From the NCBI RefSeq assembly GCF_000340215.1, contig NW_006921532.1:3141337-3205336 (forward strand): a stretch of 64,000 bases of DNA, written 5' to 3'. Under the pieces are notes generated by a model. That model was not told the origin of the DNA. It saw only the letters and a program-made list of their open reading frames with translations, and made no database searches. This document shows, one piece after another, positions 22,258 to 33,579 of the stretch (its first letter is position 1; each line of letters opens with the position of its first letter). Position numbers and translations under genes: made by a program. Origin of the DNA: Pseudocercospora fijiensis CIRAD86. Lineage: Eukaryota; Ascomycota; Dothideomycetes; Mycosphaerellales; Mycosphaerellaceae.

Positions 22258-23382
22258 GGTTTGGGAGAGGTCGTCCAGCGCGACGTGGTGAACGGTGCAA
22301 GCCTTCTCGAAAGCCGAGCTCAGGCTCAACCCGCGGTGATGCAAGTGCAGATCCGGACGCACAAGCGCTTCGTGGGCGTAGGTATTGACGTTGTTCTGGT
22401 CGCGCTGTGGCAGCAGTCCTCCTCCAGTGGTCGAAGGCGGGGGAGTATTTTGAGAATAGGTGGGCGGGGCGGCGTATATGCCAGAGGAGGTGTCGTCGCT
22501 GGTCAAGGCCGCGGTCCCTTCGATATCAACGGCGATCAAATCGGGCGCCAGCTTGCGCTCCCTCCGCGTTGGCCGCTGAGCGATCTGCCCACCGTTTGCT
22601 CCTGCTCCTGCTCCTTCTCAAACAATCGCCGCTTCCAAAAGCACTCGTCGTTCGGTCGTCTTCGGTCGTCGCGTCTCGCAGCCGGGCTCTGCTCTGCTTC
22701 TTTTCTCGCTGAATCACATGCACAAAGTCAAGCGCACTGCAGTCGCGCACATGTCCTGTCCATTCGAGGGCCGACGCTTGACGTGTCCAAGTGAAAGCCT
22801 GCTTCTGGGCGCGAGCAATGTTTCTGTGCACTGCAATTCTCGAGTTTGTATAGAGCAACTGAGTTGCACCCTGGCTCAAAGTCTCAAAGTCTAGGCGACG
22901 GCTCGAGCTCGGGCTCGCCCTGGCTTCTCTGCCTCTCTCTCAACCGCCACAAGCCACGGGATTGTTCACAGACGTCAGTTTCGGACGACCACGTCAGGAG
23001 TTGCCGTAAGCCTGCAATGTGCGTTGGTTTTGCAGAAAGTCCAGACTGCTTCGTGAGCTGCAACAATGAACGAGGGGCCGGGGCCGGCCTTGCTGCTTTG
23101 GTGCTTGGTGGGCTGCTGCGCGGCGTGCGCGGCACGAACTGAGCGCCGATGGAGATCTGACCACAGCCACTGCCACCGCATCGATAAGGTTCTTTGTCAC
23201 GTGGGAATAAGATGTGATTGGTATGGGGAAAGGGTCGTAGGTACATGTAATATGGCATGCCTGGTTGCGCTCGTCTCTCGTCACACGTCTCCTATGTACA
23301 ATGCACGTTGTGCTATCGCTTTCGAGTAATCTCCGCCAACACGCAATACCGCAACAGCAGAATGGACGTGATCAGCCACCCA
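22258..23382. other. Intergenic region upstream of CK2 beta
   Basis: Several overlapping open frames on both strands, none with recognisable protein or a convincing ATG. Probably the 5' leader and promoter of CK2 beta and the 3' flank of the Zn2Cys6 gene. Confidence 0.5.
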
Positions 23383-25864
23383 TCAAAAAAGTTCACTGAG
23401 GATATTCGACAGTCCATCTTCTCCAACACTGCCGAAGCCTTCTACACTGTCTGCAGCGTTTAGACCGTAGCCACCGTCGGCATTATGGTGACCGTTCAAT
23501 TCCATTGCTTGGTAACCGCCGGCTGCTTCAAACAGGCTCGTCAGATCGTGAACCATATTCTCCGGGCTACTACTCGCTCCCGATTGAGCCGACCAGTGAT
23601 GCTGCTGCGGTCCTCCATTGTACAAGGAGTTTTCATCGACATTGACACCAGCCAGCCCTGCCATGGCCACGGCGGCAGAGTGGCTTGCGTCCTCGTCCTT
23701 GCTGGAACTGTGCTGTTGGTTGTTCGATCCTTCTTTCATCATCAAGCCGAGCTTAGGGCCAACTTCTTTCAGAACGCGGATCGTCTTCCATAGCCGCCGA
23801 CTCACCCAACTGCCTCTGCTAAATCCTCGAACGAGTTCAAGCGCCATGTAGAACTCCTCACGGACATTCTCGGCGAAAACGGCCGGAGTGTGGCTCACCG
23901 CGAGGAACAGCACGGCCAACGCCGACGTCAGGAAGGCATTGAACATGACCTGCTGAGTGCGATAAAGATCTGACGTCTGATTTATGTGAGTCAAAACTCT
24001 GATCGTGTCTTTGGCAACGTCCACAGCTGTCTGCGCTTGTTCTCGGTGCTGCATGATAGAGGTTGCGGAATGTAGGACGGGTCGATAGATGAGGATGCGC
24101 ATCTGGTTTGCACGAAGGTAAAGCAAGATACGCAATCTGTGGCCTGCTCGCGATGGCGAGGGACCGATCGGAGTAGAAGGCACCTTGCCATTCTGAGACG
24201 GATGCTCGAAGCGGAGATGTGCAGGGATGTTTCTGTGCCACTGGATGACTTGATAGTCCAAGTAGTTCATCTCGTCGACATTGATCGGCGCCCCGCCTCT
24301 TGAAGGAGACATCGGAAGAGCGACGACCGACTTCCACACTTTGCTGCTGATGCCGGAATACTGGATCATAGCGCTAAGGTACGGTGAGCGGTCCTCCGGC
24401 TTAGGAAGCTGCGGATCTATATCAGTGTCCTGGACGGCAAAGGGCATACCAGTTCCGAAACTCCAGCGTCTGTCCAGCACATATATTGCCCAGAACAATA
24501 GCATCGTATCTGATCGTTCCGACTCGTCTTGAATAGCGTCGTAAGTCTCGCGACGATGAAGACCGAGCTCAATGCACAACCGTGCAGTCAGTCCTATTAT
24601 CCTCCACGATGTGCCTTCGTTATCGCGATGAAATTCGTACATTGCCTAAAGTTCCATCAGCTCATTCATGCAGAAGTTGCAGCAAAGCTTACAGTCATGA
24701 CCAGGAGCCGAATGGCCTTTACTCCTATAGCTCCCAATAGCATCGTGTCAATGGCAGGCTGCACGTATTCGAACATCCGCTGCCCCGTCTCGCTGCGTCC
24801 TGATGCTTCTACCGTCATTGCCGTGGCCATGACCACCTTGAGCAAATTTGTGTCTTCATCGTCAATGGCATCGGATCCCGGCAGGCCCTGTTGCATCAAG
24901 CCCGAGCGATGTGCCGCTTCCATGAATTTATAAAGCTTACCAGCATATGCAATGACTTTATTGATGTCCACAACAGGATACATCAAGCCCATTTCGTCCT
25001 CATAGACTCGACATAGTCTGATTGCTTCCTCTTGCGGTATTGTCCATATAGGATCCTTATCGCGATGGATGCTTTGCAACAGCTGACCTTTCAGTGCTGG
25101 GCTTCGCTGTGGTGTCGCATCTGCTGTGCCTGTCCCTGCATCACCACTCCCATTATTCTCCTCATCAGGCTGGCCCGTTATGCCCATTGATTCCAAGCTG
25201 TTCTTTGCGACACCCAAATTAAAGGCTACACTGGTCGGACCTCTAAAGCGTTGCTGCGATTGACTTGACGCACGAGGACGATGATGGCTCGGGGACAAAG
25301 CCGCGGCGCCTACGCCTGGCGAAGCGGTCCGCGCATTGAATGATCCTCGGTGAGAGCCATAAGTCTGCAGGGACGGATCGATAGGTGTGTTGCCGGTTTG
25401 TGAAGCCGGTGCCAGACCATGGCCGGTGACCTGTGAACGAAGCTGGTTCAGCTGATCGTACAGTACACTGACTTGGTCTTGCAAAAGCGATATCTGCTGC
25501 GACATATCCTTGAACTCTTGCGATTCCTTGAAGCCGGCGCAACAGTTCGGCGCATAAACGCATTCGAGGTTGAGGTTGCCGCATCTTTGGCAAGGAGTCT
25601 GGCCATTGCATTTGATCTTGCGTCGTTTGCATTCATTGCTGGTCCCCACTTATCAGCATCAATCTGTGCATTAGCCAGCCGTACATGTGCCTACCACGCG
25701 ATCGATACATATCGGTTTCGTCTGGCGCGTTGCTGACCCTGGTTCCCGTGATCCTCGGCCTTGCGCTTCAGTCCATTTGCGTTGCTGTCACTATTTTCGT
25801 TCTGCTGCGGCTGCTGCTGCAGATCTCTTGCCATCTGCGCAATGTTCTGCGCATCGAGACTCAT
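23383..25864 (-). CDS. Zn2Cys6 transcription factor with fungal-specific middle domain (792 aa)
   Basis: Three exons on the minus strand: 25864-25695, 25638-24693 and 24645-23383, with introns of 56 and 47 nt that have GT..AG ends. An in-frame stop just upstream supports the ATG at 25864. The first junction completes the zinc cluster: the first Cys codon is split across the intron and gives CX2CX6CX5CX2CX6C at residues 57-83. A basic linker and a leucine-rich coiled coil (SQQISLLQDQVSVLYDQL) for dimerisation follow. The C-terminal two thirds contain the fungal-specific transcription factor domain, e.g. RLCIELGLHRRE and WAIYVLDRRWSFGTGMPF. The regulon cannot be inferred: no metabolic cluster adjoins it. 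Confidence 0.92.
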
Positions 25865-26425
25865 TATGCCTGACTAGAGAGTTGCATGGCCGAAGCGAAA
25901 CGATTGGGTCGTGTGAATACGTGCGGGGGCGGAATAAGCTGCGAAAGCTTACCGATGACTGGCAGAGGCAGAGCCGCAGAGGATCACCAGACAACTTCGA
26001 CTGAGCATGAGACTTGGCACAGACTTTACGGAGAGATGAAAGATACTCGGCATAATCTGTATCTTCTATTCATACAGCAGAGGCAGAGATCCCATGAGCC
26101 TTCAGTAGTCTGCCTTTGCTTGGATTCATCGCACTTTGGCGACGGAGAGCTTACCGACGCATCCGTGTATAAGTCCTGAGCGCATTCTCGGCCTTCCCTT
26201 GGCCCTGAGCGTTGCCTGCCAACGAAACGGGCAGTATGGAGCATTGCTCTCCAGGACGCGTAGGCTTCCTTACAAACGAAGCGTAGCAGGTTGTGCTTGC
26301 AGAGATGACCTGCAGCTCCATGAGCGCTGTGTCTGTGTGTTTCCAGACGTGGCACATTCGGATGCTCGCTCTGATTTCAGTTTGCCAGCTTGGGATATCG
26401 TGACAGTGACAGTGGCACCATGCTT
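25865..26425. other. Intergenic region between two minus-strand genes
   Basis: 560 bp between the prefoldin stop and the Zn2Cys6 start codon, likely the promoter of the latter. No supported gene. Confidence 0.5.
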
Positions 26426-27001
26426 TCATGCCGCACCTGCAGCGGCCTGGCCCTGCCCAGCGAGCATCTTCTGCCTGAGAACTTCTTCCACCACCCTCAG
26501 ATTGTTTGCTTTGCTGTTGACAATGTTTTCCAAGTCCTTGATGTTCTTGCCTAGCTCCTCAATCTTGCCATCATAGAATTTCTGAGCATCGCTGGTAGAT
26601 TTCTCGACAAAGAACCCAGTACCGACATCAACAAGTACAGTGTCAGTACCGGCTAGCGTGCCAGGCACATATAGCGAGGAAGTCAACGGAACGAGCAAAG
26701 CCTTATCTGGATCCGAGGTCAATATCATGCTTTCGATGGGAAATCACGTCGCATACCACTTGCGCTTTTGGCAACACCATGTTCGATACTTGTTTTGCAT
26801 TCGCGGAACTTTTGTTGTGCAGTGCGAAGGTTCTGGTGCGATGTGCTCAGATGTTGGACTTCATCGTCGAGTTGCTTCTTGACTTGAGACAGCTGCTGCG
26901 GCGCGAGCTGTGCGAGATCGACTACGATGACAGTCAATGGCTGCTTGGAGGGTCCAATTCGGGCATGACTGACTTTGCTGAGCCTGTTGAGCGGACGCCA
27001 T
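26426..27001 (-). CDS. Prefoldin subunit 5 (157 aa)
   Basis: Three exons: 27001-26974, 26921-26757 and 26706-26426, introns of 52 and 50 nt. Splicing gives a start MASAQQAQQIDLAQL followed by a first helix (QLSQVKKQLDDEVQHLS), a central hairpin with the alpha-prefoldin signature LLVPLTSSLYVPG and VLVDVGTGFFVEK, and a long second helix. This is the alpha-class subunit Gim5/PFDN5 of the hexameric prefoldin that hands unfolded actin and tubulin to the CCT chaperonin in the cytosol. The length equals that of the family. The first exon is only 28 nt and would be missed by ORF searches; the second donor is GTATGC, chosen because it restores the SASDKALLVP junction. Confidence 0.93.
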
Positions 27002-27514
27002 TGCGGTCAGTGTAATGGCATGCGTGAATGGTGGTCGTGCAATGCTTGCAGCAGCCTCACAAGCAGCACGACCCTTGCCGCTTATCGATAAGACAATTGA
27101 AGACAATGATTCTTGGCAAGCGCGCTAGCCGGGCCGGGAGTCTGTGCGGCGCATCGCCTCATCTCTTTCGACGCATTTTCCAACTCCTCATCTTTCGCAT
27201 TCATCTTCAAGATGTTGCAATTCTTTTGGAAGCATGCCTGCTCACCTCAATCCTTGTTGGGCCACAGGAGCAGTGACTGCGGTATTGAGAAAGATTTCGT
27301 ATCGATCGCTAACACCTGACCACGCAACGAGCAAACTGCAGCATTTCTCCTGCCCTGACTGCAGCGACTGAGCACGCTTTCCACTATCTGCGACCGCGGG
27401 GTGAAGTGTGACTGACGAAACCCCGGATACACATCCGGAAGATGGATGTACGTTTACTCGTCAGTAGTGTTGTCGACAACGGATCTGATGCCGATCTAAT
27501 ACATGCATAGTTAG
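27002..27514. other. Intergenic region upstream of prefoldin 5
   Basis: Divergent spacer between the prefoldin gene and the phosphotransferase relic. A lost first exon of the relic could lie here, but none is convincing. Confidence 0.4.
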
Positions 27515-28991
27515 ATTCAACGAATCACGTCGCCTGGCCGAGCGACGTCCGAGATTTAGCATGCCTGCCCTCATTAACGCAGCTGCCAAATCGATCAATA
27601 GAGAGCAAGATGATGTCCAATCTATTCGTAAACTTGCCGAAGGTGGCTTCAACAGAGTCTTTGAGCTTACCTTGAACGATGGTCATCAAATCATTGCTCG
27701 TTTGCCTTATCCTTCAACACAGCCTGCGTCGTTAGCTGTGGCCAGCGAAGTCGCTACCATGGACTTCGTTCGCAGTCATGGTGTCCCAACGCCACGTATC
27801 CATGGCTATGCACTCGACTCTAACAACGATGTCGGAGCTGAATACATCGTGATGGAAAAGATTCATGCACAGCGTCTGGGTGATGTCTGGATCAATTTAT
27901 CGGACAAGAATCGACTCAAAGTGCTTTCTGGAATCGTTGATCTGGAAGCTAGGCTGTTTAGCATTGATTTCCCTGCGACATGGCAAGCCGCGACTTCCTT
28001 TCGACCGGGTATGAAGGGAGATGTTCGATTATAAAAAGGTTCACTCAAACGACCACATCGCGAATCTCAAGGCCTTCGAGCGAGTCTCTCCGCACCTTAT
28101 TCCAAATGAGACATGGCACCAACGGAGCATCCTCCGGCATCCAGATCTCAACTTGAACAACATATTCATCAACAGCGAATGTCAGATCGTGAGCGTCATC
28201 GACTGGCAGCACAGCAATATTTTACCTCTGTTTTTGCACGCGGGAATCCCCAATTCTCTTCAAAACTATGGTGACCCGGTCTCTGAGGAGTTGAGGAAGC
28301 CAGAGCTACCAGATGAGCTTTATCAGATGGACGAAGGCGATCGTGAGAAGAACCTTGATCTTTATCGGCGCCGGCGTACCCACTTCTACTACGTGGGACC
28401 TGCAGCTGAAAAGCTGGACATGCACTACAAAGCGTAAGTCTGAAGGAAACCTAATCTAGTGCAAGGCACAGCTATGTTGAGTTGGAAGAGATACACGGCT
28501 CGAGCCACACACTCCTCCATTCTCATGGCAGCAGTCTTGTTTGGGCCTTTGTTAGACCATCTGCTAACTTGCGAGCTCATCCTTCTAGGATGATGTCTGA
28601 AGCCAGCCTGCTTCGTAGAAGACTCTGTACTCACGCCTTGGCGCCCTGGGAGGGCAACAGCATTCCTATTAAAGCGGATCTTGTACAGGCAGTACGAGGC
28701 TGGGCTACTCTGGCTCCTGGTAGCACCTGTCCAATAATGTTCGATTCGAAAGAAGAAGAAGATACTCTGTAGAAATTGGCCAAGCAGGAAGATATCGACA
28801 GGAGAATGGACATCTTGCGCGATGTTATTGGCATCAGCACACACGGCTGGGTTCCACATGACGGGTACGAGGATGCTGTGGCGCAGGCGGCTGCGATGAA
28901 GACCCGTGCACTGGAAGTTGCGGGTGATGACTTGGAGCGTGAGATGACAGCGCGACACTGGCCATTCGATGATTTCGAGGAGGACGAATGA
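27515..28991 (+). pseudogene. Aminoglycoside phosphotransferase-like (APH/choline-kinase fold) pseudogene
   Basis: Fragments of a fungal APH-family kinase lie in order. N-lobe (27515-28006): RFNESRRLAERR, then LAEGGFNRVFEL, the ATP-binding loop, and a conserved ASEVATMDFVRSHG. Catalytic lobe (28021-28433): LRHPDLNLNNIF, with the catalytic Asp and Asn, and VIDWQHSNILPLF, with the metal-binding Asp. C-terminal part after an apparent 155-nt intron (28434-28588): HALAPWEG and HGWVPHDGY. Lesions: the usual linker of roughly 80 residues between the N-lobe and the FDYKKV segment is absent, the frame shifts near 28010-28034, and an in-frame TAG lies at 28770-28772. These changes are not RIP-like. The first exon is not visible. 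Substrate unknown. Confidence 0.75.
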
Positions 28992-29268
28992 AACGCCGTG
29001 ACCGAGACTAATGGGTCGTCATGATGAAGCAGAATCAAAATCCTCTGGGACATCTAACTTTGCGCGATTGTTTTGCATCGACACTGCTTTGTGCGAAACT
29101 ATGGTTGTGATGGCGAACGTGAAGGCGAATTCCTTCAAATAATTGTACTCTGAGCGAGAACAGCCTTCAACATGCCTAGCAGGTACTGGATTGCTGGAGG
29201 TTAGGCCAGCGATGCAAGCAAACCAAAGAAAGGACACAAACCCCAATCGCACGTCAAGCGTATTGCAG

Positions 29269-30067
29269 TAATGTTCGCGCCCGCATCTACAAGCTGGTCG
29301 GTCAGTGCATTACGGTGGATCGAGACCAACTTTTTTCTGTCTCCGGAATCTCTGCAATGGTAAGTCACTTCCAAAATCACTCAAAGAATCGATGACTCCG
29401 CCAGCTTGGTGCGGCTCGAATTCTCGTTGTGAATCGTGCTAAGCCAGTTATTGCATGCCAGGTGCAGGTGCCTCCCGCAGATACGATGCGCTGGACGGAA
29501 AAATTGATGCAGCAAAGACGGATCTTGAAAATTCTACACAAGTCTGTCATGGCTAGTCCGACACAACCTGGAGCCATCGAGAAATGGGGCAGTCTTTCGG
29601 CACTGCTCATCCATCTCACCACTTGTCGAGCAATGCTGCGACATTGTAGAGAGTCACTTACGAAGCAAAATCTCAATTCAGAGGACTTCGAAGGCATACA
29701 GATACTTCCTGACGCACAAGTCATCATGAAAAGTCCTTTCGACGGAGCTTCCCTTCTTGCTACAGAGATCAGGAACGTGACCATGTTCTTGAACGACGCC
29801 CACACACCACAATGGAAGCTCTATCAGGGCATGAAGGTACCACCTCACATCGACACCAAGCTGGGAGAACTGAATGCCTCAGAGGATGTCCCATGGCCTG
29901 ATACTAATCTCGATCCGCTCAAGACTGAGATTGTGGCTTACTGTGCAGAGCATGGTTGGGACGAGCGACTAGATCAGCTTCTGGACGCTTCAGACGGCAG
30001 CACTCAAGCTATGCTGCTCCGCGAACAGTTCTGGGCAGAGGCCCAAGATGATGTCCAAGAGACATAG
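29269..30067 (+). CDS. Uncharacterised protein, 5' end not resolved
   Basis: Two exons are supported: 29269-29359 and 29405-30067, joined over a 45-nt intron with GTAAGT and CAG ends. The join gives a continuous chain through FSVSGISAM and LGAARILVVNRAKP. The exon at 29269 begins after a plausible acceptor (TTGCAG) and contains no in-frame ATG, so at least one earlier exon is missing from this model. I do not recognise the family. The protein is soluble, without signal peptide or membrane segment in the visible part. Motifs that may help a search: VPPADTMRWTEKL, AIEKWGSLSALL and the C-terminal YCAEHGWDERLDQLL. It follows the phosphotransferase relic on the same strand; no functional link is implied. 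Confidence 0.6.
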
Positions 30068-31121
30068 AGTTACATGGAGTGATGAAGCCGTAGCGTTCTG
30101 AGATATTGGCAAGCTCTCATCATATCGAAAGATATAATAAAGCGAACCAAGAGCTTCGGCTGATTGTTCCACTTCACCATAATTCCGATCATCTCCTGTC
30201 ATCTCAACTTCACCTCCCTCGCTCCGTCTTGACACCACATCGCACCGTCTGATCTCACACCTACGACACTCTGGAATGCTGCACAATGCGGAAGCATTAC
30301 ATTTCCTGACTTAGAGCCTGACCCATGCGCCACGCCAACATTGCGAGGAGTACGATAAGTCAGACTTGCCCTGAGAGCCGCCAGACTTGGTGTCCTGGCC
30401 GAGGGCATGTGATGTGCTTACTATCGCTTTCGATGTCCAACAGTCTTCGTGACTTGTTCGTGGTCCAATATTAAAGCGAGTCGATGTCTTCATCAAAGAG
30501 TCAAAGACGCTCGCGACACATTGTTGGAGGTAAAAATCGCAAAGCACCCCGGACACTTTGCATCAGGCAGACGCCAAGTCATCCGGCAACTTGTCCTTTC
30601 AGCAAACCGCGCCCTGTGGAATGCATTGAAGGATGCAAGGCGTCAGTTAACTTATGCAAGTTACGGTAACCCGCCGGGCGAAGCAACGATTTTGCTCCGC
30701 CGACGCTCAGTTCCAACGCCGCATTGGAACACCGCATTTGCGCACAGCCCGCTGCGGCCTCTGCGGCCTCTGCGGCCTCAGATTCTGTGGAGTCGCAGAG
30801 CGCTGTGCGGCCATTTCTCGTCGTGAGACCAAGCCGTAAATTCGGTGGGTGACTGTTGCGCATGGAGCACAGTACGCGGACCAGTTGAGGCGCAAAGCAC
30901 GAGGGAAGGTGGTGTTGCAGTTCATCATGTTGGCGTTGCGCACTTCCGCCTTCGAAATTCAACTCACCGGCGCACTCTTAGCGCCAACCTTAATCCCAGT
31001 GACTCACGCGGAATCCGAAAGCGAATTCGCACAAAACCTCTCGTCAGCCCCGCGTCTGCCTGCTTTCTTCCCCATCCCACCAAGCGCACACCATACACAA
31101 TCATCAGAGACAACCACGAAA
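30068..31121. other. Promoter and leader region of the cpcA-like gene
   Basis: No supported gene. Contains three tandem CTGCGGCCT units (about 30750-30780), a C/A-rich leader near 31080-31120 and the start of the transcript region that holds two upstream ORFs. A 72-codon ATG-started frame at 30927-31139 overlaps the first upstream ORF in the same frame; it is probably a chance frame. Confidence 0.45.
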
Positions 31122-31139
31122 ATGGCTGCCTCTGCTTGA
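31122..31139 (+). promoter_or_regulatory. Upstream ORF 1 (5 codons) of the cpcA-like gene
   Basis: ATG with AAA before it, five sense codons (M-A-A-S-A) and TGA. GCN4/cpcA/cpc-1 mRNAs carry a short first upstream ORF after which ribosomes resume scanning. Size and position fit that scheme. Confidence 0.6.
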
Positions 31140-31294
31140 TTCCAGACCTCGCCCACCATAATTAACTACTCAACCTACCATCTCAACTCCACTTTCGAAG
31201 CGTCTTCGGACCTTCACAACCACGCGCCCAGTCGTCAAGACCACGCCTCTGTGAAAACCTCCCCGCCGTCCACCACGGCTTCTACACAGCAAAC

Positions 31295-31444
31295 ATGGCC
31301 CCAACCACCAGCTGCACCAAGGCAATTGCCTCCCCAACCCGAGTTCTCGCAGGACTTCGAACTCTTCCATCAACCTCAGACCCGCGCTCTTCCGCCTTCT
31401 CGACGCGCTCCATCGCTCGATCCGACGCTGCTTCATTCGTTTAG
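31295..31444 (+). promoter_or_regulatory. Upstream ORF 2 (49 codons) of the cpcA-like gene
   Basis: ATG in a strong context (AACATGG), 49 codons, TAG at 31442-31444. It lies out of frame with the bZIP frame and ends 185 bp before the next ATG, with no other ATG between. In Aspergillus cpcA and Neurospora cpc-1 a longer second upstream ORF blocks translation of the main ORF unless amino acids are short. Confidence 0.6.
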
Positions 31445-31628
31445 CACTGCGACCGCAGCAGCGTGTCACGCGAACGGACATCTCAACTCATCTCAGAAGG
31501 AAATCAATACAACAGCTCACCGGTCTACTCGCCCACCTGTGCCTTTATTTCATTCCAACTCAACCGGTAATCTGGGTATTCAGCAAAATAATCAGTACAT
31601 TCAGCAAGGAACAGATCCAACCTCTTTC

Positions 31629-32417
31629 GCAATGGGAGGCGGAGGTAATTCACTGCCGAACTCGTTCGTCCAGCGCGTTGGTCTAACCATGGACTCAGAA
31701 ATCAACGTGGCCTACGACGGCACATTCGGCGATCTCCACGCCAGTGGAGACGTCGCACTCTTCGGCTTCGATGACAGCTTTGGCGGCGACTTCGAGCTCA
31801 TCGGCTCGGCCGACAACAGCTTCACCGCTATCAATGACGGTGCCAACGCTGGCACCATCTCGCCCAAGGACCTGCTCAACGACTCAGTCCCGCCATCGAC
31901 ATCGTTCACCAATCTGACTACACCTGGTTCTACATACCTCGACACTCCGGATGACTACCAGACCTCACCACTCTTCACAGACAGCATGCAACATGACAAG
32001 ACATGGTTCTCGCTCTTCCCTGAACAAGACACCGAGGCGCCAACTCCAGCACCACTGATGGAGCGCACCTCGTCCAACACTATCGTTGTTCACCCCGGAG
32101 GCGAAGGCAATGCTCGCAAGCGAAGCTCAACTTTCCAGACATCACCGACTCCATTCAGCCCAGCTGTGAAGCACTCTGATGTTGCTGGTGTTGCTGCTCG
32201 CAAGCGTGACAAGCCACTGCCACCAATTGTTGTCGACGAGAACGACCCTGTCGCCTTGAAGCGTGCGAGGAACACTGCCGCTGCTCGAAAGTCACGAGCA
32301 AAGAAGGTTCAGGAACGTGACGGCCTTGAGGGGCAGATTGCCGCCCTCAAAGCAGAAGTCGAGTTCTGGAAGCAGAAGGCGGTCTCTTTGGGCGCTGATG
32401 CTTCTGACAGCGAGTAG
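31629..32417 (+). CDS. cpcA: bZIP transcription factor, CpcA/Cpc1/GCN4 type (cross-pathway control), 262 aa
   Basis: The C-terminus has a GCN4-type bZIP: basic region LKRARNTAAARKSRAKK (about residues 207-225) and a short leucine zipper (LEGQIAALKAEVEFWKQKAVSL). The middle carries the CpcA-like acidic activation segment and the conserved SPKDLLNDSVPPSTSFTNLT block. This factor activates amino-acid biosynthesis genes under starvation. Start: after the second upstream ORF the first ATG is 31629 (262 aa); the next, 31689, has a better context (ACCATGG, 242 aa). Both lengths suit CpcA/Cpc1. The bZIP frame is, however, open back to 31251 without an ATG and reads protein-like (RPPVPLFHSNSTGN), so a spliced upstream start remains possible. 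Upstream ORFs point to GCN4-like translational control. Confidence 0.85.
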   Translation, partial: AMGGGGNSLPNSFVQRVGLTMDSEINVAYDGTFGDLHASGDVALFGFDDSFGGDFELIGSADNSFTAINDGANAGTISPKDLLNDSVPPSTSFTNLTTPGSTYLDTPDDYQTSPLFTDSMQHDKTWFSLFPEQDTEAPTPAPLMERTSSNTIVVHPGGEGNARKRSSTFQTSPTPFSPAVKHSDVAGVAARKRDKPLPPIVVDENDPVALKRARNTAAARKSRAKKVQERDGLEGQIAALKAEVEFWKQKAVSLGADASDSE

Positions 32418-33579
32418 GACTCGCTGCTCAGGCGCAGAAAGCTCAAGCACTAAAGTTCAATCCTGCACTCGGAAAAAAATGGCGACTGCCTTGGACAGTC
32501 GCTGGTGGTGGAAAATTTTCTTATTTCATTCTGTTCATCATTGGAGGAGAGCGCAACGGGCGCTTCGTCGCCACTGGTCTCGACGACTACTCTCACATTT
32601 CCTTGGCGCGGCCTTACGGTCTGGACATCTTCACGATGATGGATGAAGGGCAAAATTGGCATGTGATCTTCATGGCCTACTGACGTCTCCTATCTTGAAG
32701 CATTATGCGTTGATAGTTGATTGACTCGTGGCACACTATTGCGTTGCTTCGTTGATTTTGGTTAGATTGACAGAAGCTTGCTAGCAGTTGACAAAAGTAA
32801 AGTCTTGACTACAATACAACACTGTTTCTTCCCATACGCCTTCTTTCCAACCATTCTCGTTGCTTGCGATGTCCACTCACGACTGTATGGCAAGGCAAAT
32901 CATATAGGCAAGTAAGCCTCTGTCGCCATGTCATTGCAACGTAGCAGCGGTACAAAAGTTCTCAAGTACTCTGACTATTCATTTTACGACAGCGCTTATC
33001 GCAATGCCCTCTTTGAGTCCATACAGACTGGCATCCAGTTGGAGTTTCTGCGCAAATATCATTGATCTAGCCCAAGGCTCTTCGTTGCCGTCCGACAGGC
33101 GTGTTTTCACGGCATGTGACAAGGCTGGAGGAGTGAAAGGAAGACTTATAGACTCTGCATATCGCGCTCGGCTTCAGAGTTATGTGCGCCGGCAGGACGA
33201 CAGTTCCATGACGGGCAAGCCTTCCAGCTCTTTGAAGTACGCTTCGGTCTCATGGCCGGCACCTGTGGTTGACGGCGACATGCATGTCTTGTAGCAGTGA
33301 TCAAGATCCCTGGCTATGGTGAAGCACTCTCTGTCCGCACTATGTTGTGATGCAGACTTTGCTTGGGTTAGAGACACGCCGGAGCTCTCCTAGGTAGAAG
33401 TGCTTGCCTTCAGCGCGCCGACCGAGAATAAGAAGGGGCGGAAGCACACTGCAAGTTGAGAACGAACCTCGAGCGAACGCTGAAAATGAGGATGACACAG
33501 TGTCCAATAGCCCAAATACTTGGTGACTATAGTCATCTATTGCTTCCAGATAATGTTCATCGCTTTTCGTGTATATCTG
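32418..33579. other. Intergenic region between cpcA-like and emp24 genes
   Basis: Convergent 3' flanks. Short frames at 33004-33377 on both strands lack ATG support or known motifs. Nothing else seen. Confidence 0.5.

Noticed and set aside
22258..22539. 94-residue N-terminal extension of CK2 beta
   Set aside because: No ATG in the extension (opens with TTG), while 22257 gives the canonical CK2 beta N-terminus.
28425..28958. 177-codon frame antisense to the phosphotransferase relic
   Set aside because: Shadow of the sense-strand kinase remnants; no motif.
30927..31139. 72-codon ATG-started frame upstream of the bZIP gene
   Set aside because: It ends with the same TGA as the 5-codon upstream ORF; composition and position suit a promoter and leader rather than a gene.
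33004..33377. Small frames on both strands between cpcA-like and emp24 genes
   Set aside because: The minus-strand one opens with GTG and neither shows a family pattern or splice support.
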